A DNA stretch of 57,290 nucleotides from Prochlorococcus sp. AG-449-G23 (GCA_003209585.1 QCQJ01000009.1:1-57290); one strand, 5' to 3'; shown: positions 33,128 to 43,760, counted from the stretch's first letter. Program-made: numbers and translations. The notes: generated by a model not told the origin, from the letters alone.

Positions 33128-33314
33128 TGTAGATATTAAGGAATAATTTTGTAATATAAAACATCATCATTCATAAAGAGAAGTTGAGTTTATAATCTTT
33201 AGGATTCAGATTTAAATTAAATTAAAGAATCTAGCATTAAAACCATTTTAAAATTCTTACTAAAAAGTTAAGCTTGTTGAGGGTGTAATATATTTTTTAT
33301 ATACAAAAACTAAT

Positions 33315-33854
33315 TTGTTATTAAGAAAAAATCTTAAAAATTTAGCATTGAATATTCCCAACTTATTATCGATATCTCGCCTTTTTCTTGTATTTCCATT
33401 AATACTTTTTTTAGAAATTAACAGACCTTTTTATGTCTTTATATTAATTATTATTGGAGGATTAACTGATTATTTTGACGGGTTAATTGCAAGGAAATTT
33501 AATCTTAAAACTAGATTAGGAGCTATCCTTGATCCCTTAAGCGATAAAGTATTCTATTTAATTCCTTTAACCTTCCTTTGTAAAGATAATTTTATACCCT
33601 TCTGGTCTTTTTCATTAATTTTATTTAGAGAATTAATTATCTCTAGCCTGAGGAACTCTACAAAAGACGGTTTGCCGGCATCTATTTTAGGTAAATATAA
33701 AACATTTTTCTTTTTTATTTCAGTAATTACCTTCTTTACACCTTTAGAAATTAGCTTATTGAATAATTTGGCTTTAATTTTTTATTGGTTAGGATTCAGC
33801 CTGACTTTTGTGACTTTATTAGGCTATTTAAGAATTAAAAAGAATATTATCTGA
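33315..33854 (+). CDS. pgsA: CDP-diacylglycerol-glycerol-3-phosphate 3-phosphatidyltransferase
   Basis: Makes phosphatidylglycerol phosphate, precursor of phosphatidylglycerol that is needed by thylakoids. The CDP-alcohol phosphotransferase motif is complete: DYFDGLIARKF followed by GAILDPLSDKVFY. Several membrane helices. 179 aa, normal. TTG start at 33315. Its 3' end overlaps the convergent CSP41-like gene by 27 bases. Confidence 0.92.
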   Translation: MLLRKNLKNLALNIPNLLSISRLFLVFPLILFLEINRPFYVFILIIIGGLTDYFDGLIARKFNLKTRLGAILDPLSDKVFYLIPLTFLCKDNFIPFWSFSLILFRELIISSLRNSTKDGLPASILGKYKTFFFFISVITFFTPLEISLLNNLALIFYWLGFSLTFVTLLGYLRIKKNII

Positions 33855-34754
33855 ATTCTCATCAAACTCCTCACTCTTTTTATTATTAAAATCTTTCACA
33901 AAACTATCCTTTAAACCATTAAGTAAATCAAATGTTGGCACCCACTCTAAATCACGTTTTATCTTAGAGATATCAGTCTGATAATGATTTAATCTAATTG
34001 GGAATCCCTTTCTAGATTTAGGATCTAATTTTTGATAATCAAATGTTCTTAAAGAAATCTCATTTTGGTTTAATCCAAGAACATTCGCACAGAAATAAAT
34101 TAAACCCTTTATTGTAACTCCTTTTTCACCTGAACAGTTGTAAATATTATTTTTGGAATTCTCAAAATTTATACACCTAATCATTACATCAGTCAGATCA
34201 GAAACATGGCCTAGCTGAGTAATTAAAGACCCGTCACCAGGGATTGGTATAGATTTTTTAGTGAATAACCTTTCAAAAAACCAATTTTCAATTTTATTAT
34301 AATTTCCTGGTCCATAAATATACGTAGGTCTAAAACTTGTAAAAGGAATTTTTTGGTTTTTTAACCAATTTTCTGTTTCAAACTTTCCTTTGTGCCTACT
34401 ATCTGGATCAATTGGATCAACTTCGGATAAGGGTAGTTCATAATTATCTTTATAAACACCTGCAGAGCTGACATATATATATCTCTGGAAAGAGTTATCT
34501 AAATTTTCTATAAGAAGTTTGGTTTGCTCTAACTCTCGTCCAGAAATATCATAAATAACATCATACTTTTTATTTCTTAGCTTGACGATATCTTCTGCAT
34601 TATTTCTATCACCCTTAATTAAATTTGTTTTTCCAGGATTACTTTTATTACCTCTTGTGAAAATATCAATATCATAATTATTACTTAATAACTTTCCCAC
34701 CAAAGACTTGCCAACAAATCTAGTGCCACCCATTACAAGAATTTTCATATTCAA
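33828..34754 (-). CDS. NAD-dependent epimerase-like, CSP41-type protein
   Basis: 308-aa extended SDR. N-terminal GGTRFVGKSLVGKLL (NAD-binding), YVSSAGVYKD and FRPTYIYGPGNY resemble the cyanobacterial relatives of chloroplast CSP41, an RNA-binding/ribosome-associated protein. The usual catalytic Tyr-x3-Lys seems to be changed (SRHKGKFETE region), consistent with a non-enzymatic role. ATG at 34752; the second Met (MKIL) is an alternative. Confidence 0.82.
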   Translation of the reverse strand: MNMKILVMGGTRFVGKSLVGKLLSNNYDIDIFTRGNKSNPGKTNLIKGDRNNAEDIVKLRNKKYDVIYDISGRELEQTKLLIENLDNSFQRYIYVSSAGVYKDNYELPLSEVDPIDPDSRHKGKFETENWLKNQKIPFTSFRPTYIYGPGNYNKIENWFFERLFTKKSIPIPGDGSLITQLGHVSDLTDVMIRCINFENSKNNIYNCSGEKGVTIKGLIYFCANVLGLNQNEISLRTFDYQKLDPKSRKGFPIRLNHYQTDISKIKRDLEWVPTFDLLNGLKDSFVKDFNNKKSEEFDENSDNILFNS

Positions 34755-34841
34755 AAAATATTTAACTGAAGTAGTAATCTTAAATAGAATTACATATTGA
34801 ATAGTACTACTTAATAAGTAATTAATGAAAAGGATGTTTCT

Positions 34842-35609
34842 ATGGACCTAATACCAGCAATTGATTTAATGAATGGTAAGTGTGTAAGGCTTTTTAAAGG
34901 CGACTTTAATAAAAGAAAAGACTTCACCAAAGAGCCTCATGAGCAAGCTAAATTTTGGGAAAGCGAAGGGGCAAAATATATACATATAGTTGATTTGGAT
35001 GCTGCAAAAACTGGATCCCCAACAAACGATAAATCAATAAAAAAGATTGCAAAAACAGTTAACATACCTATTCAAATAGGTGGGGGGATAAGGTCTCAAG
35101 AAAGGATAGAACAATTATTTTCTTATGGTATTGAGAAAGTTATAATGGGAACCTCTGCAATAGAAAATAAAGAATTAGTTAAAGACTTATCAAATAAATT
35201 CCCTGGAAGGATAATTGTTGGTATAGACGCAAAAGATGGAAAAGTCAGTACAAGGGGTTGGCTTGAGCAATCTAATATTTTAGCCACAGATCTAGTAAAG
35301 GATTTTTCTTCATTTAAAATTGCTAGTTTTATTGTTACAGATATCAATACAGATGGGACGTTAGAAGGAACAAATGAAGAATTCATAAAAAGCATACTTG
35401 AAATTACAGATATTCCAGTAATAGCCTCAGGTGGTGTTGGTTCAATTTCTGATTTATTATCCTTAGTAAAATTTGAAAGCTCTGGACTCTTTGGAGTAAT
35501 TGTAGGTAAAGCTCTATATGAAAATAAATTCACGATAAACGAAGCTAATAATGTATTGTCATCAGAGAGATTAAATGACTTTGATTTAAATAGAAATTAC
35601 TACGCTTAA
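34842..35609 (+). CDS. hisA: Phosphoribosylformimino-5-aminoimidazole carboxamide ribotide isomerase
   Basis: Fourth step of histidine synthesis, an Amadori rearrangement. TIM barrel with the expected N-terminal LIPAIDLMNGKCVRLFKGDF (catalytic Asp8 type), VDLDAAKTG, IGGGIRSQE phosphate site, VTDINTDGTLEG (second catalytic Asp) and ASGGVGSISDLL. 255 aa, normal. Confidence 0.96.
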   Translation: MDLIPAIDLMNGKCVRLFKGDFNKRKDFTKEPHEQAKFWESEGAKYIHIVDLDAAKTGSPTNDKSIKKIAKTVNIPIQIGGGIRSQERIEQLFSYGIEKVIMGTSAIENKELVKDLSNKFPGRIIVGIDAKDGKVSTRGWLEQSNILATDLVKDFSSFKIASFIVTDINTDGTLEGTNEEFIKSILEITDIPVIASGGVGSISDLLSLVKFESSGLFGVIVGKALYENKFTINEANNVLSSERLNDFDLNRNYYA

Positions 35610-35688
35610 AAGAATATAAAAATTGATTTAAGGCTGGTGTTTGCAGTAATTGTTAGTTAATTTTGTATAAGAGATAAGAAATCTAGTC

Positions 35689-37305
35689 TTGGAATTAATT
35701 TCAAAAAAATCGATATTGATTATTGCTCCAAGCTTAATAGCAGAATCTTTATCGCTTAAGTTAACATCACTGGACCAAAATTTAGACATTAATTTTAATA
35801 ATGGAACAGGTGATAAAACTCCTGATTTAGTTATATGGAATGTTCTTAATTTCCAATCAGAAGATCTTATAAGGTTAGAATTATTAAAATTAAGAGAAAG
35901 ATATGATGAGTCAAAATTTCTTATAATTCTCTCTGGCGAACTTGTTTATGAAGCAAATACAACTCCATCGTTAAATTCTGAAGGTTTTCTTTTAAATCCC
36001 AGTGCAGAAAAAGTTCTTGAATCTATTGATACCATTTTAAATGGGGGAAGGGTATTTGATATCGAAAATAATTCCCGAGTTCAAATAAACAAAAATAAGC
36101 CTCTCTCTTTTAGTCAAAAAATTCTAACTTCAGGTCTTAAACAAATAGATTCTGAAATTAATTATATATTCAAATATGTCAACTCTGATTCAACACCAGA
36201 ATTTTATAAATTCATTTTAAAAGGAAGATTAAGAGAACTTATTACTGCAAAATCATTTCTAATTTTCTTATGGGGTAATTCACTAGAACTTTATACAGAG
36301 GCAGTTTACACTGAAAATAAAACTAATCTTGAAAAGAAGAACACCGTATTCATTAAAGATAAAAACACTACTGAAATATGGAATTTAATTTTAGATAGAC
36401 TAAAAGAAAGGTATAGCTCAACTAACTTACAGGTTGAATTTAATAATTCATCAATAATTCTCTCTGGGATAAAGAAAGAATTCATTTCACGATTAATTTG
36501 CAAAATGTTAGATGAGTTAGATAATTTAGTAAAAAATATTAAGGAAAACTATAAGGAGAAAGATTTTAAAGATGATTTAAATTCTCTTATAAAAGAACTT
36601 AAAGTTAATACAATTTCAAATATCACAGACAGCTATTTCCGATTAAAAAAAGGAGGCGAATCTATTTCAATAAATGATTTTATTTATAGTGAAGTAACTT
36701 GCGAAGAGATAGATAGAGAATCACATAAATCGATAATGTTTATTGAGCCAATTATTAAAAATGAAGCTCTTGACTATGATGGTAAATTACTCCCTCTATA
36801 TGAAACAGAATCGTTTTTGATCCTTGAAAATATAATTTCAAATTGGACAATAAGGAACTGTAATTTATTAGCTTCTGAAATCTTTAATATTTGTTCTTCT
36901 TGGCCTGAATTAAGGACTGTCCTTATAAATCCCGAATTACAATCGACAAGAAATTTTGAAAGATTTAGAAATAATATTAATAACTACAATCGTTGGCACG
37001 ACTATATTTATATGCCTATCTACTTGTATGAGAGTAAACGAGAATATATTGATATTATCGATAAAAAATTTACCCGATACTTTAAAAATGAAAATAGGGA
37101 GAAAGAATTAGAGAATCTAGAATGGCTACAAAAACAAGTTACATTGTTAGTTGAGATAAGAGATGCCGTAGCACCGCAGTTAGAAGTTGCTGTAAAATAT
37201 ATCGGTAATCTTTTCGTAACTTTCCTTACAAAGGTCGTTGGCAAAGCTATCGGTTTAGTTGGGAAAGGAATCCTTCAAGGATTAGGAAGATCAAGTTCAA
37301 AGTAA
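35689..37305 (+). CDS. DUF3685 family protein
   Basis: 538-aa cyanobacterial protein. The first 125 residues resemble a response-regulator receiver fold (strand SKKSILIIAPS, then LVIWNVLNF at the acceptor position where an Asp is missing, LIILSGE and GFLLNPSAEKVL), so probably a degenerate receiver. The remainder is the DUF3685 region, ending with KQVTLLVEIRDAVAPQLEVA and a Gly-rich hydrophobic C terminus (IGNLFVTFLTKVVGKAIGLV). TTG start at 35689. Function unknown. Confidence 0.8.
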   Translation: MELISKKSILIIAPSLIAESLSLKLTSLDQNLDINFNNGTGDKTPDLVIWNVLNFQSEDLIRLELLKLRERYDESKFLIILSGELVYEANTTPSLNSEGFLLNPSAEKVLESIDTILNGGRVFDIENNSRVQINKNKPLSFSQKILTSGLKQIDSEINYIFKYVNSDSTPEFYKFILKGRLRELITAKSFLIFLWGNSLELYTEAVYTENKTNLEKKNTVFIKDKNTTEIWNLILDRLKERYSSTNLQVEFNNSSIILSGIKKEFISRLICKMLDELDNLVKNIKENYKEKDFKDDLNSLIKELKVNTISNITDSYFRLKKGGESISINDFIYSEVTCEEIDRESHKSIMFIEPIIKNEALDYDGKLLPLYETESFLILENIISNWTIRNCNLLASEIFNICSSWPELRTVLINPELQSTRNFERFRNNINNYNRWHDYIYMPIYLYESKREYIDIIDKKFTRYFKNENREKELENLEWLQKQVTLLVEIRDAVAPQLEVAVKYIGNLFVTFLTKVVGKAIGLVGKGILQGLGRSSSK

Positions 37306-37319
37306 GTTTTTAAACTTTA

Positions 37320-37868
37320 ATGAAAATAATTCAATGGATCCTAATAGCATTAATTTTCTTAAGTCCATATAAAGCAAATGCCTCTAGAGATTCTGATAGT
37401 TACGATGGCAACATCTTTCCTATATACGCAGGAAATGGGGCTATAGTTCCTCCCCAAACAACTCTTCAGGAATCATTAAAAAATAAAAGAGTCGCAGTTT
37501 TATTTTTTTATCTTGACGATAGCTCAGATAGTAAAACTATGGCTCCGATAATATCTGGTTTAGATTTAATATGGAGAAATAATATAGATATCATTGCTCT
37601 AACTACTGATGAATTACAGAATAAAGAAAAATCTGATCTTCCAAATGAACCTAATTATTATTGGAACGGTTTAATTCCACAAACCATTATTATAAACAGT
37701 GATGGTGAAATTAAATATGATCAAAATGGAATGATTAATATCGATGAATTAAACAAAGTTATAGGAGAGCTAAAAGGAATTGATATAAATGATACGGAAT
37801 TTTCTGTAGAAAGTTTTAATGAATACAACAGTATCATTTCTGAAAAAAAAAATAAAAACAAAAATTAA
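37320..37868 (+). CDS. Exported thioredoxin-fold-like protein (thylakoid/lumenal)
   Basis: 182 aa with a signal peptide (MKIIQWILIALIFLSPYKANAS). The RVAVLFFYLDDSSDSKTMAP segment looks like the first strand and active-site loop of a thioredoxin fold but without the C-x-x-C, and QTIIINSDGEIKYDQNG fits a later strand with the usual cis-Pro position (IPQTII). So probably a redox-inactive thioredoxin-like protein. It opens a run of tightly packed genes. Confidence 0.65.
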   Translation: MKIIQWILIALIFLSPYKANASRDSDSYDGNIFPIYAGNGAIVPPQTTLQESLKNKRVAVLFFYLDDSSDSKTMAPIISGLDLIWRNNIDIIALTTDELQNKEKSDLPNEPNYYWNGLIPQTIIINSDGEIKYDQNGMINIDELNKVIGELKGIDINDTEFSVESFNEYNSIISEKKNKNKN

Positions 37869-37876
37869 TTAAAAAA

Positions 37877-39043
37877 ATGATATTAATAAATATCTTCTTA
37901 GTTCTTTTAATTTTTTTAATTCTTTCAGATTTATATATTAAAAACTCACCCAAATCAAAGTTAAATCTAGTACCTATAAATTACAAAATCAAAAAAAAGG
38001 ATGGTTTAAACGAATTAATTATTGATTTAAAAATAACTAATACAAGTAAAACCAAAGAGACGATGGTGTCAAATATAAATTTTGAATTAGATTTTTTCAA
38101 AAGTAAAGGTAACGAATATTGCCAAAAATTAAACTATCAAGAAGAAATTTATATAAATAATAATAATAAAATTAAGAATTTAAATAATTATTGGCCAACA
38201 ACAATTATCAAGTCAAATTCAGAATTATTTGTAAGAATCGTATATAAATTTAGCAATAACAATTTTAGAAAAAAAATAAAATATCTATGGTTAAAAGTAT
38301 TTTGGGAGAACTATGGTCATTTTGGTATTTCAAATAATAAGGATTGTTTGTTAATTAATTTAGATGGTCAAAAACAAAAACCGAAAGAAGTTTTTGAAAT
38401 TCCTTTAAATAATAAATATAAAGCTTTTGCTATTAAAACTGATTTACTTGGTTGCTTTGATAACCCAGTAAATACTGTGATTGAATACTGTAAAGGAATT
38501 GTCGAAGAAAATGATATTTTAACAATCGGTGAAAGTCCACTAGCGATTATGCAAAATAGATATATTTCTCCTCAAAATTTAGAATATAGTTTATTTTCGA
38601 AAGCTTTATGTTATTTTTTTCAACCTACAAGTAGTCTCGCAACAGCTTGCGGCATGCAATTATTAATAAATAGAATCGGAGTTACAAGAATAACCTTTGC
38701 ATTATTTGTTGGATTTTTCTTCAAATTAGTTGGTATTAAGGGTATGTTTTATAGGCTAACTGGTTCAGAATCATCTCTCATTGATGATATAAGCGGTACA
38801 GTTACACCTTACGACAAGAGTATAGTTATGGGTCCTCTCAATGCGGATTTATTTTGTAAGGAGGTCTCGAACTATCTGAATATAGATGTTGCAGTAGTCG
38901 ATGTTAATGATCTTGGAGGGGTTAAAGTCTTAGCTAGTTCAAATAAAACAGTAAATAAAATACTCAAAAGAAACTTAATATCTAATCCAGCTGGCAATGG
39001 AGATGAAAAAACCCCTATAGTATTAATAAGAGAAAAAAAGTAA
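37877..39043 (+). CDS. Coenzyme F420-0:L-glutamate ligase-like (CofE domain) membrane protein
   Basis: 388 aa. An N-terminal membrane helix (NIFLVLLIFLILSDLY), a beta-rich region (40-150), and a CofE-like domain from about 165: FAIKTDLLGCFDNP, ENDILTIGESPLAIMQ, YDKSIVMGPLNADLF and VNDLGGVKVLASS. Cyanobacteria of this type do not make coenzyme F420 as far as known, so the ligase fold must serve another use. It starts 8 bases after the previous gene and abuts the next with no gap. Confidence 0.72.
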   Translation: MILINIFLVLLIFLILSDLYIKNSPKSKLNLVPINYKIKKKDGLNELIIDLKITNTSKTKETMVSNINFELDFFKSKGNEYCQKLNYQEEIYINNNNKIKNLNNYWPTTIIKSNSELFVRIVYKFSNNNFRKKIKYLWLKVFWENYGHFGISNNKDCLLINLDGQKQKPKEVFEIPLNNKYKAFAIKTDLLGCFDNPVNTVIEYCKGIVEENDILTIGESPLAIMQNRYISPQNLEYSLFSKALCYFFQPTSSLATACGMQLLINRIGVTRITFALFVGFFFKLVGIKGMFYRLTGSESSLIDDISGTVTPYDKSIVMGPLNADLFCKEVSNYLNIDVAVVDVNDLGGVKVLASSNKTVNKILKRNLISNPAGNGDEKTPIVLIREKK

Positions 39044-40099
39044 ATGAAAAAAGATACCTCTTATTCTTTTCAATCTAAAAAAGGAATTGAAGTAACTTTT
39101 GAAGAACTCCATATACGGCATATTAATCTTTTAATAGATATCAAAAATAAGGAATTAAATAATTGGTTTTTAAAAATGGCAATTATAAATACCTTTGATG
39201 ACTTAAAAATTTTTTTAAATAATCTTAAGAAAAATAAAAATAAATGCATAATTGCTATATATGGAAACGAAATTATTGGTTATTTGAATATTTTTCCTTT
39301 AAACAAAAAAGAGACTTGCTTAAAAATATCTAATCCCATGTTGATTAACAACAAGTGTTCTTTAACAGATAAACAATTAACTTTAGGATTGATAAAAAAA
39401 TCTATCTCAATAAAAGATATCAAAACTTCAAGTTGGATAATTAACGCTGATATAAATAATGTTGACCTCATATCAACCTCAAGAGAATTAGGCTTTCAAC
39501 CGTTAGGAGAAATAATCCTTTGGGATGGTTCTGATCTAAATAAATCTATAAAGCAAAATACCAATGCCTATGCATTAATTAATGAATTCCAAAACATTAA
39601 TAAACAAAATATATTAAAAATAGTGAATTTCATAAGATCAAATCAATCTCCCTTAATAAGAAATATTTTAGATTTTGATCAAGATGACATTCTTAAAAGA
39701 AATAACTCTAAAAGTGGTGCCTTAATATATGAAAATTCAGTTTTATGTACAATTTTAAAAGATATAAATTATCAAAATAAAGAAATTTATACTTTAACTA
39801 TAAGTAGATATTGGGATAAGAGATTCAATTCTATTTTAAAAGAATTTATAAAAAGATTTTTTGAAAAATCTCCTGTTTCATACTTAAAAACCTATAAAGA
39901 AAATTCTCAATTAAATCTTTTTCTCGAAGAATGTAATCTCAAAGAAAAAAATCAAGAAATAATTCTTGTCAGGAACACAATAGTTAAGAATGAAGCTAAA
40001 CAAGTAAATATAATAAACCAATCTTTGGAATCAATCTTTGAAAAATTAAGTCCACAAGGTAATCCATATCCATCTCCTTTTCCATTAAAAACAAAGTGA
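39044..40099 (+). CDS. GNAT-like N-acetyltransferase, divergent
   Basis: 351 aa. Residues about 1-165 have GNAT-like order ([34 protein letters not shown], and a C-terminal [20 protein letters not shown] with the usual A/S-x3-L-G-F), but the acetyl-CoA-binding pyrophosphate loop is not clear. The last part ([17 protein letters not shown]) repeats similar elements. The C terminus [17 protein letters not shown] is conserved-looking. Function unknown. Starts directly after the CofE-like stop and overlaps ruvX. Confidence 0.5.
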   Translation: MKKDTSYSFQSKKGIEVTFEELHIRHINLLIDIKNKELNNWFLKMAIINTFDDLKIFLNNLKKNKNKCIIAIYGNEIIGYLNIFPLNKKETCLKISNPMLINNKCSLTDKQLTLGLIKKSISIKDIKTSSWIINADINNVDLISTSRELGFQPLGEIILWDGSDLNKSIKQNTNAYALINEFQNINKQNILKIVNFIRSNQSPLIRNILDFDQDDILKRNNSKSGALIYENSVLCTILKDINYQNKEIYTLTISRYWDKRFNSILKEFIKRFFEKSPVSYLKTYKENSQLNLFLEECNLKEKNQEIILVRNTIVKNEAKQVNIINQSLESIFEKLSPQGNPYPSPFPLKTK

Positions 40100-40557
40100 A
40101 ATTTTGTAAACCCAAACCTAAGTCAATTTTGAGTTTGGATATAGGTACCAAGAGGATAGGATTAGCTTATTGTGATCCCCTCTGCATAACATCAAATATA
40201 CTTCCAGCAGTAAAACGGTTTGAAAATAATCAAGAGATTAAAATCATTAGAAATTATATAAATGAATTTAATTTGACTGGGTTTATTGTGGGTATTCCAC
40301 TAGATGAGGAAGGTCAAATGACTACTCAAGCTATTGACTGTAAAAATTACGGTCAATTACTTTCAAATGAATTAAAGCTTCCATTCTCTTACGTCAACGA
40401 ACATAGTTCAACTTGGGAATCTTCAGATAGATTTGGAATTAAAAAAGATAAATCTGGATTGATTGATAGTTTTTCAGCAAAAATAATACTTGAACAATGG
40501 ATCGAAGAGGGTCCTGAATTAGAAGAAATAGCTGGTAAACGTCAGATAAAATATTAG
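40096..40557 (+). CDS. ruvX: Putative pre-16S rRNA nuclease / Holliday junction resolvase (YqgF)
   Basis: 153 aa with the RNase-H-like YqgF fold: [16 protein letters not shown] (first acidic residue), [11 protein letters not shown], and the C-terminal [17 protein letters not shown] with the last acidic residue. YqgF finishes the 5' end of 16S rRNA in bacteria. GTG start overlaps the TGA of the preceding gene (GTGA). Within 27 bases follows the DUF3727 gene. Confidence 0.9.
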   Translation: MKFCKPKPKSILSLDIGTKRIGLAYCDPLCITSNILPAVKRFENNQEIKIIRNYINEFNLTGFIVGIPLDEEGQMTTQAIDCKNYGQLLSNELKLPFSYVNEHSSTWESSDRFGIKKDKSGLIDSFSAKIILEQWIEEGPELEEIAGKRQIKY

Positions 40558-40583
40558 TATAAAAAAGGATAGATAATTTTTAA

Positions 40584-41120
40584 ATGAAAGAAGCCAACTC
40601 AAATGATAATTATGATGCACAGACTCTTTTATTAAATGACTCAAATGGAAACAAGCTATTTTGTTATCTTGAACAATTAGTAAGTGTTCAAGGCCAAGAA
40701 TATGCTTTATTAACGCCAGTTGATACTCCAGTAAGTCTTTTTAAGATAAATGAAAAAGATGAACCTGAACTGATTGAGAAAATAGATAAAAATGAACAAA
40801 TACTAAAAAATGCTGAAGCAGTTCTTCAAGAACATGATTTAAGACTTATTAGATCTGCTGTCACATTAACTGTATCAGGAGAACTTGAAGAATCAATTTA
40901 CGATGAATTAGAAGAAGATTTCGTAGATGATGATAGTGAGAGTTATGAATTGCTTGTTAACTTTAATCTTTTTGACCAAGAATATGGCTTGTATATTCCA
41001 CTAGATCCTTTTTTTATTGTTGGCAAAATACAAGACAAAGTAGTCTTATTAGTTGAAGATGATGAGTTCGATAAAATTCAACCTTTGATTGAAACTGAGC
41101 TTGAAAAAAGTAGTTCCTAA
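40584..41120 (+). CDS. DUF3727 family protein
   Basis: 178-aa acidic protein with two similar beta-rich halves (LFCYLEQLVSVQGQEYALLTPVDTP and YELLVNFNLFDQEYGLYIPLDPF), so an internal duplication. The family is typical of cyanobacteria and chloroplasts, function unknown. Located between ruvX and the YqeG phosphatase with 5 bases to the latter. Confidence 0.82.
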   Translation: MKEANSNDNYDAQTLLLNDSNGNKLFCYLEQLVSVQGQEYALLTPVDTPVSLFKINEKDEPELIEKIDKNEQILKNAEAVLQEHDLRLIRSAVTLTVSGELEESIYDELEEDFVDDDSESYELLVNFNLFDQEYGLYIPLDPFFIVGKIQDKVVLLVEDDEFDKIQPLIETELEKSSS

Positions 41121-41125
41121 AATAA

Positions 41126-41620
41126 ATGAGATCTATCCTAAAAGTCAATTGGGATTCAAATTTACCAATATATGAGATTTCTCAATCTGAGTTAGAAAAA
41201 AGGGGAATTAATTCTTTATTAATAGACGTAGATGGAACTCTAGTAAGTAGAAAGTCAAATATGATCCCCAAAGCTGTAAAGAATTGGATTATTGAATCTA
41301 AAAAACTTTTTTCCATATATCTAATAAGTAATAATCCATCAAAAAAAAGAATCGCGAAAATAGCAAAAGAATTAAATTTAAATTACAAATACAATGCATC
41401 AAAACCAAGAAAAAAAGTAACTTTATCTGCTATTAAGGAGATTGGCAGTGAGCCAAAAAATATAGCTATTATTGGAGACAGGATTTTTACAGATATAATT
41501 GTTGGGAATCGATGTAATATAAAAACAATATTAGTTAAGCGATTAAAAAGAGATGGCTTGCCTATAAAATTTAATTTAACTTTGATAATGGAAAAATTAA
41601 TTTCTCATTTTATAAAATGA
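41126..41620 (+). CDS. YqeG-family HAD-IIIA phosphatase
   Basis: 164 aa. HAD motif I in [15 protein letters not shown] (D-x-D-G-T), motif [11 protein letters not shown], motif III Lys in KPRKK, motif [16 protein letters not shown]. The plant relative acts on phosphatidylglycerol phosphate, so together with pgsA in the same window a role in phosphatidylglycerol synthesis is plausible; this is inference. Overlaps proB by 4 bases (ATGA). Confidence 0.88.
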   Translation: MRSILKVNWDSNLPIYEISQSELEKRGINSLLIDVDGTLVSRKSNMIPKAVKNWIIESKKLFSIYLISNNPSKKRIAKIAKELNLNYKYNASKPRKKVTLSAIKEIGSEPKNIAIIGDRIFTDIIVGNRCNIKTILVKRLKRDGLPIKFNLTLIMEKLISHFIK

Positions 41621-42699
41621 AAACTTGGGTTATAAAAATTGGTACCAGTATCTTAAGAGGAACGGAGGAAACATCTACTGAAGAAGTTATTGAAACCCTC
41701 TGTAGATCCTTTACAAGTTTTCTTTCAAAAGGAAATAAATTAATTTTGGTAACTAGCGGAGCCGTAGGATTGGGTTGCCAAAAATTAAATATTAAAACTA
41801 GACCAAAAGAATTAAGTACTCTTCAAGCTACTGCTGCAGTAGGTCAAGTTAATTTAATGTCTTTGTACGATAAAGTATTTAATAAATTAGGTCACAATAT
41901 TGCTCAAATCTTAATCACTAAAGCCGACTTTAATTCAAGAGAATCTTTCAATAACGCTTCTAAAACTCTAAAAAAATTAATCGATATGAATATTATTCCA
42001 ATAGTAAATGAAAATGATACAGTAGCGAATGAAGAGCTTAAATATGGAGACAATGATACTCTTTCTGCCTTAGTTGCCTTAGCTATAAATGCTAATAAGC
42101 TTATTTTATTAACAGACATTGAAAACCTATATTCAAAAGATCCAAGGAAGAATAAGGATGCTCATCCTATTAAAGAAGTTCATAATAGTGAATTAAAAGA
42201 AATTAAAGATAGAAACACTCAAGACTCGAATAATGAATGGGGAACAGGAGGAATTTCTACAAAACTAATTTCTGCAGAAATAGCAACAAGGGGAGGGGTT
42301 GAAGTTCAACTTGTTGACGGAACGAATAATAAAAATTTAATTGAGATTTTTAATGATAACAAAATTGGAACTCTTTTTTATCCAGTTGAAAACCCTATTG
42401 GAAACAAAAAAAGTTGGCTTTCTCATGCAATTCATACAGTAGGAAAAATCACTTTAGATGATGGAGCATTTTTTGCAATTAAAAAAAAAGGTGCCTCACT
42501 TCTAGCTGTTGGTGTTAAAAATGTAGAAGGAAACTTTACTGTTAATCAGGCAGTTAAAATCGTAAATACAGATAATAAAGAAGTTGCAAAAGGTTTAGTA
42601 TCGATAAGTAGCGACAAATTAAGAAGTATCTTGAATAATACAGAAATTAATAACTCCTCGATAATTGTCGTTCACAGGGATGTTCTAGCTCTCTCTTAG
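41617..42699 (+). CDS. proB: Glutamate 5-kinase
   Basis: First step of proline synthesis (glutamate + ATP to glutamyl phosphate). Amino-acid kinase domain: [58 protein letters not shown] and [15 protein letters not shown]. The C-terminal part (from about 270) is a PUA domain. 360 aa, normal. Translationally coupled to the YqeG gene. Confidence 0.96.
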   Translation: MKTWVIKIGTSILRGTEETSTEEVIETLCRSFTSFLSKGNKLILVTSGAVGLGCQKLNIKTRPKELSTLQATAAVGQVNLMSLYDKVFNKLGHNIAQILITKADFNSRESFNNASKTLKKLIDMNIIPIVNENDTVANEELKYGDNDTLSALVALAINANKLILLTDIENLYSKDPRKNKDAHPIKEVHNSELKEIKDRNTQDSNNEWGTGGISTKLISAEIATRGGVEVQLVDGTNNKNLIEIFNDNKIGTLFYPVENPIGNKKSWLSHAIHTVGKITLDDGAFFAIKKKGASLLAVGVKNVEGNFTVNQAVKIVNTDNKEVAKGLVSISSDKLRSILNNTEINNSSIIVVHRDVLALS

Positions 42700-42721
42700 A
42701 AAAAAAAATTAAACCTGACAA

Positions 42722-43756
42722 ATGCTTTTAAGTGACTTAGTTGATCTAATTAAAAAAGGAAATTCAAACTTTATTAGTGCCAACATTATTGAAGATTTAA
42801 ATATTGAGGATGCCGCATCTTTAGATGTAGCCATTAATCATCAAATATCTTTTTTAGAAGAAAATAATATCCTTAAAGAAAAATTAGATCAAACTAAAGC
42901 ATCAGCAATAATAACTTCAAACAACAATGAAATAGTTAGTACTCTAAAGAAACTAAATATTTCTAACATAATAGTTAAAAGTCCAAGAATTGGATTTGCA
43001 GAAGTGTTGAATTGTTTATATAAAACTATCAACTTTAAACCTGGAATTCACTCATCCGCAGTTATAGATAAAACGGCAATAATTGGAGAAAATTGCCACA
43101 TTGGGCCTAATGTTTATATAGGAGAAAATACTGTTATTGGCGACAATAATCATATTCTTCCTGGATCATCAATTATGGGAAATGTTCAAATAGGAGATAA
43201 TAATATAGTTCATCCAAATTGTGTTATTTACGAAAACACTACTCTAAAAAATAATTGTGTAATTAATTCAAATTCTGTTATTGGATCAGAGGGATTTGGT
43301 TTTATTCCTAAAGATGGCAAATGGGTAAAGATGCCTCAAAAAGGTGGTGTCAAAATCATGAGTTTTGTAGAAATTGGAACAAATTGTTGTATTGATAGAC
43401 CTGCAGTGGGATCTACTTTTATTGACGAGGGAACAAAGTTGGATAATTTAGTACAAATAGGTCATGGAGTTAAAATTGGCAAAAATTGCGCATTTGCTGC
43501 TCAAGTTGGTATCGCTGGAGGAGCAGAAATTGGAGATGGAGTTATCTTAGCCGGGCAAGTAGGAGTAAATAATAGAGTAAAAGTTGGGAATAACGTCATA
43601 GCAAGTTCTAAATGCGGGATCCATTGTGATATAGAGGATGGGAAGGTAATAAGTGGTTTCCCCGCTATGGATAATAAATCATGGCTAAGGAGTTCAAGTA
43701 TTTTTAAAAAATTACCAGAATTAGCAAAAAAACTTAGACAATTAGACAAGCAATAA
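42722..43756 (+). CDS. lpxD: UDP-3-O-(3-hydroxymyristoyl)glucosamine N-acyltransferase
   Basis: Third lipid A step. N-terminal uridine-binding part followed by left-handed beta-helix hexapeptide repeats (AIIGENCHIGPNVYIGEN, GDNNHILPGSSIMG, DNLVQIGHGVKIGKNCAF with the catalytic His) and a C-terminal helix. 344 aa, normal. Confidence 0.95.
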   Translation: MLLSDLVDLIKKGNSNFISANIIEDLNIEDAASLDVAINHQISFLEENNILKEKLDQTKASAIITSNNNEIVSTLKKLNISNIIVKSPRIGFAEVLNCLYKTINFKPGIHSSAVIDKTAIIGENCHIGPNVYIGENTVIGDNNHILPGSSIMGNVQIGDNNIVHPNCVIYENTTLKNNCVINSNSVIGSEGFGFIPKDGKWVKMPQKGGVKIMSFVEIGTNCCIDRPAVGSTFIDEGTKLDNLVQIGHGVKIGKNCAFAAQVGIAGGAEIGDGVILAGQVGVNNRVKVGNNVIASSKCGIHCDIEDGKVISGFPAMDNKSWLRSSSIFKKLPELAKKLRQLDKQ

Positions 43757-43760
43757 TTTA

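Noticed and set aside
35123..35533. 136-aa minus ORF inside hisA
   Set aside because: Fully inside a conserved gene on the other strand; shadow frame.
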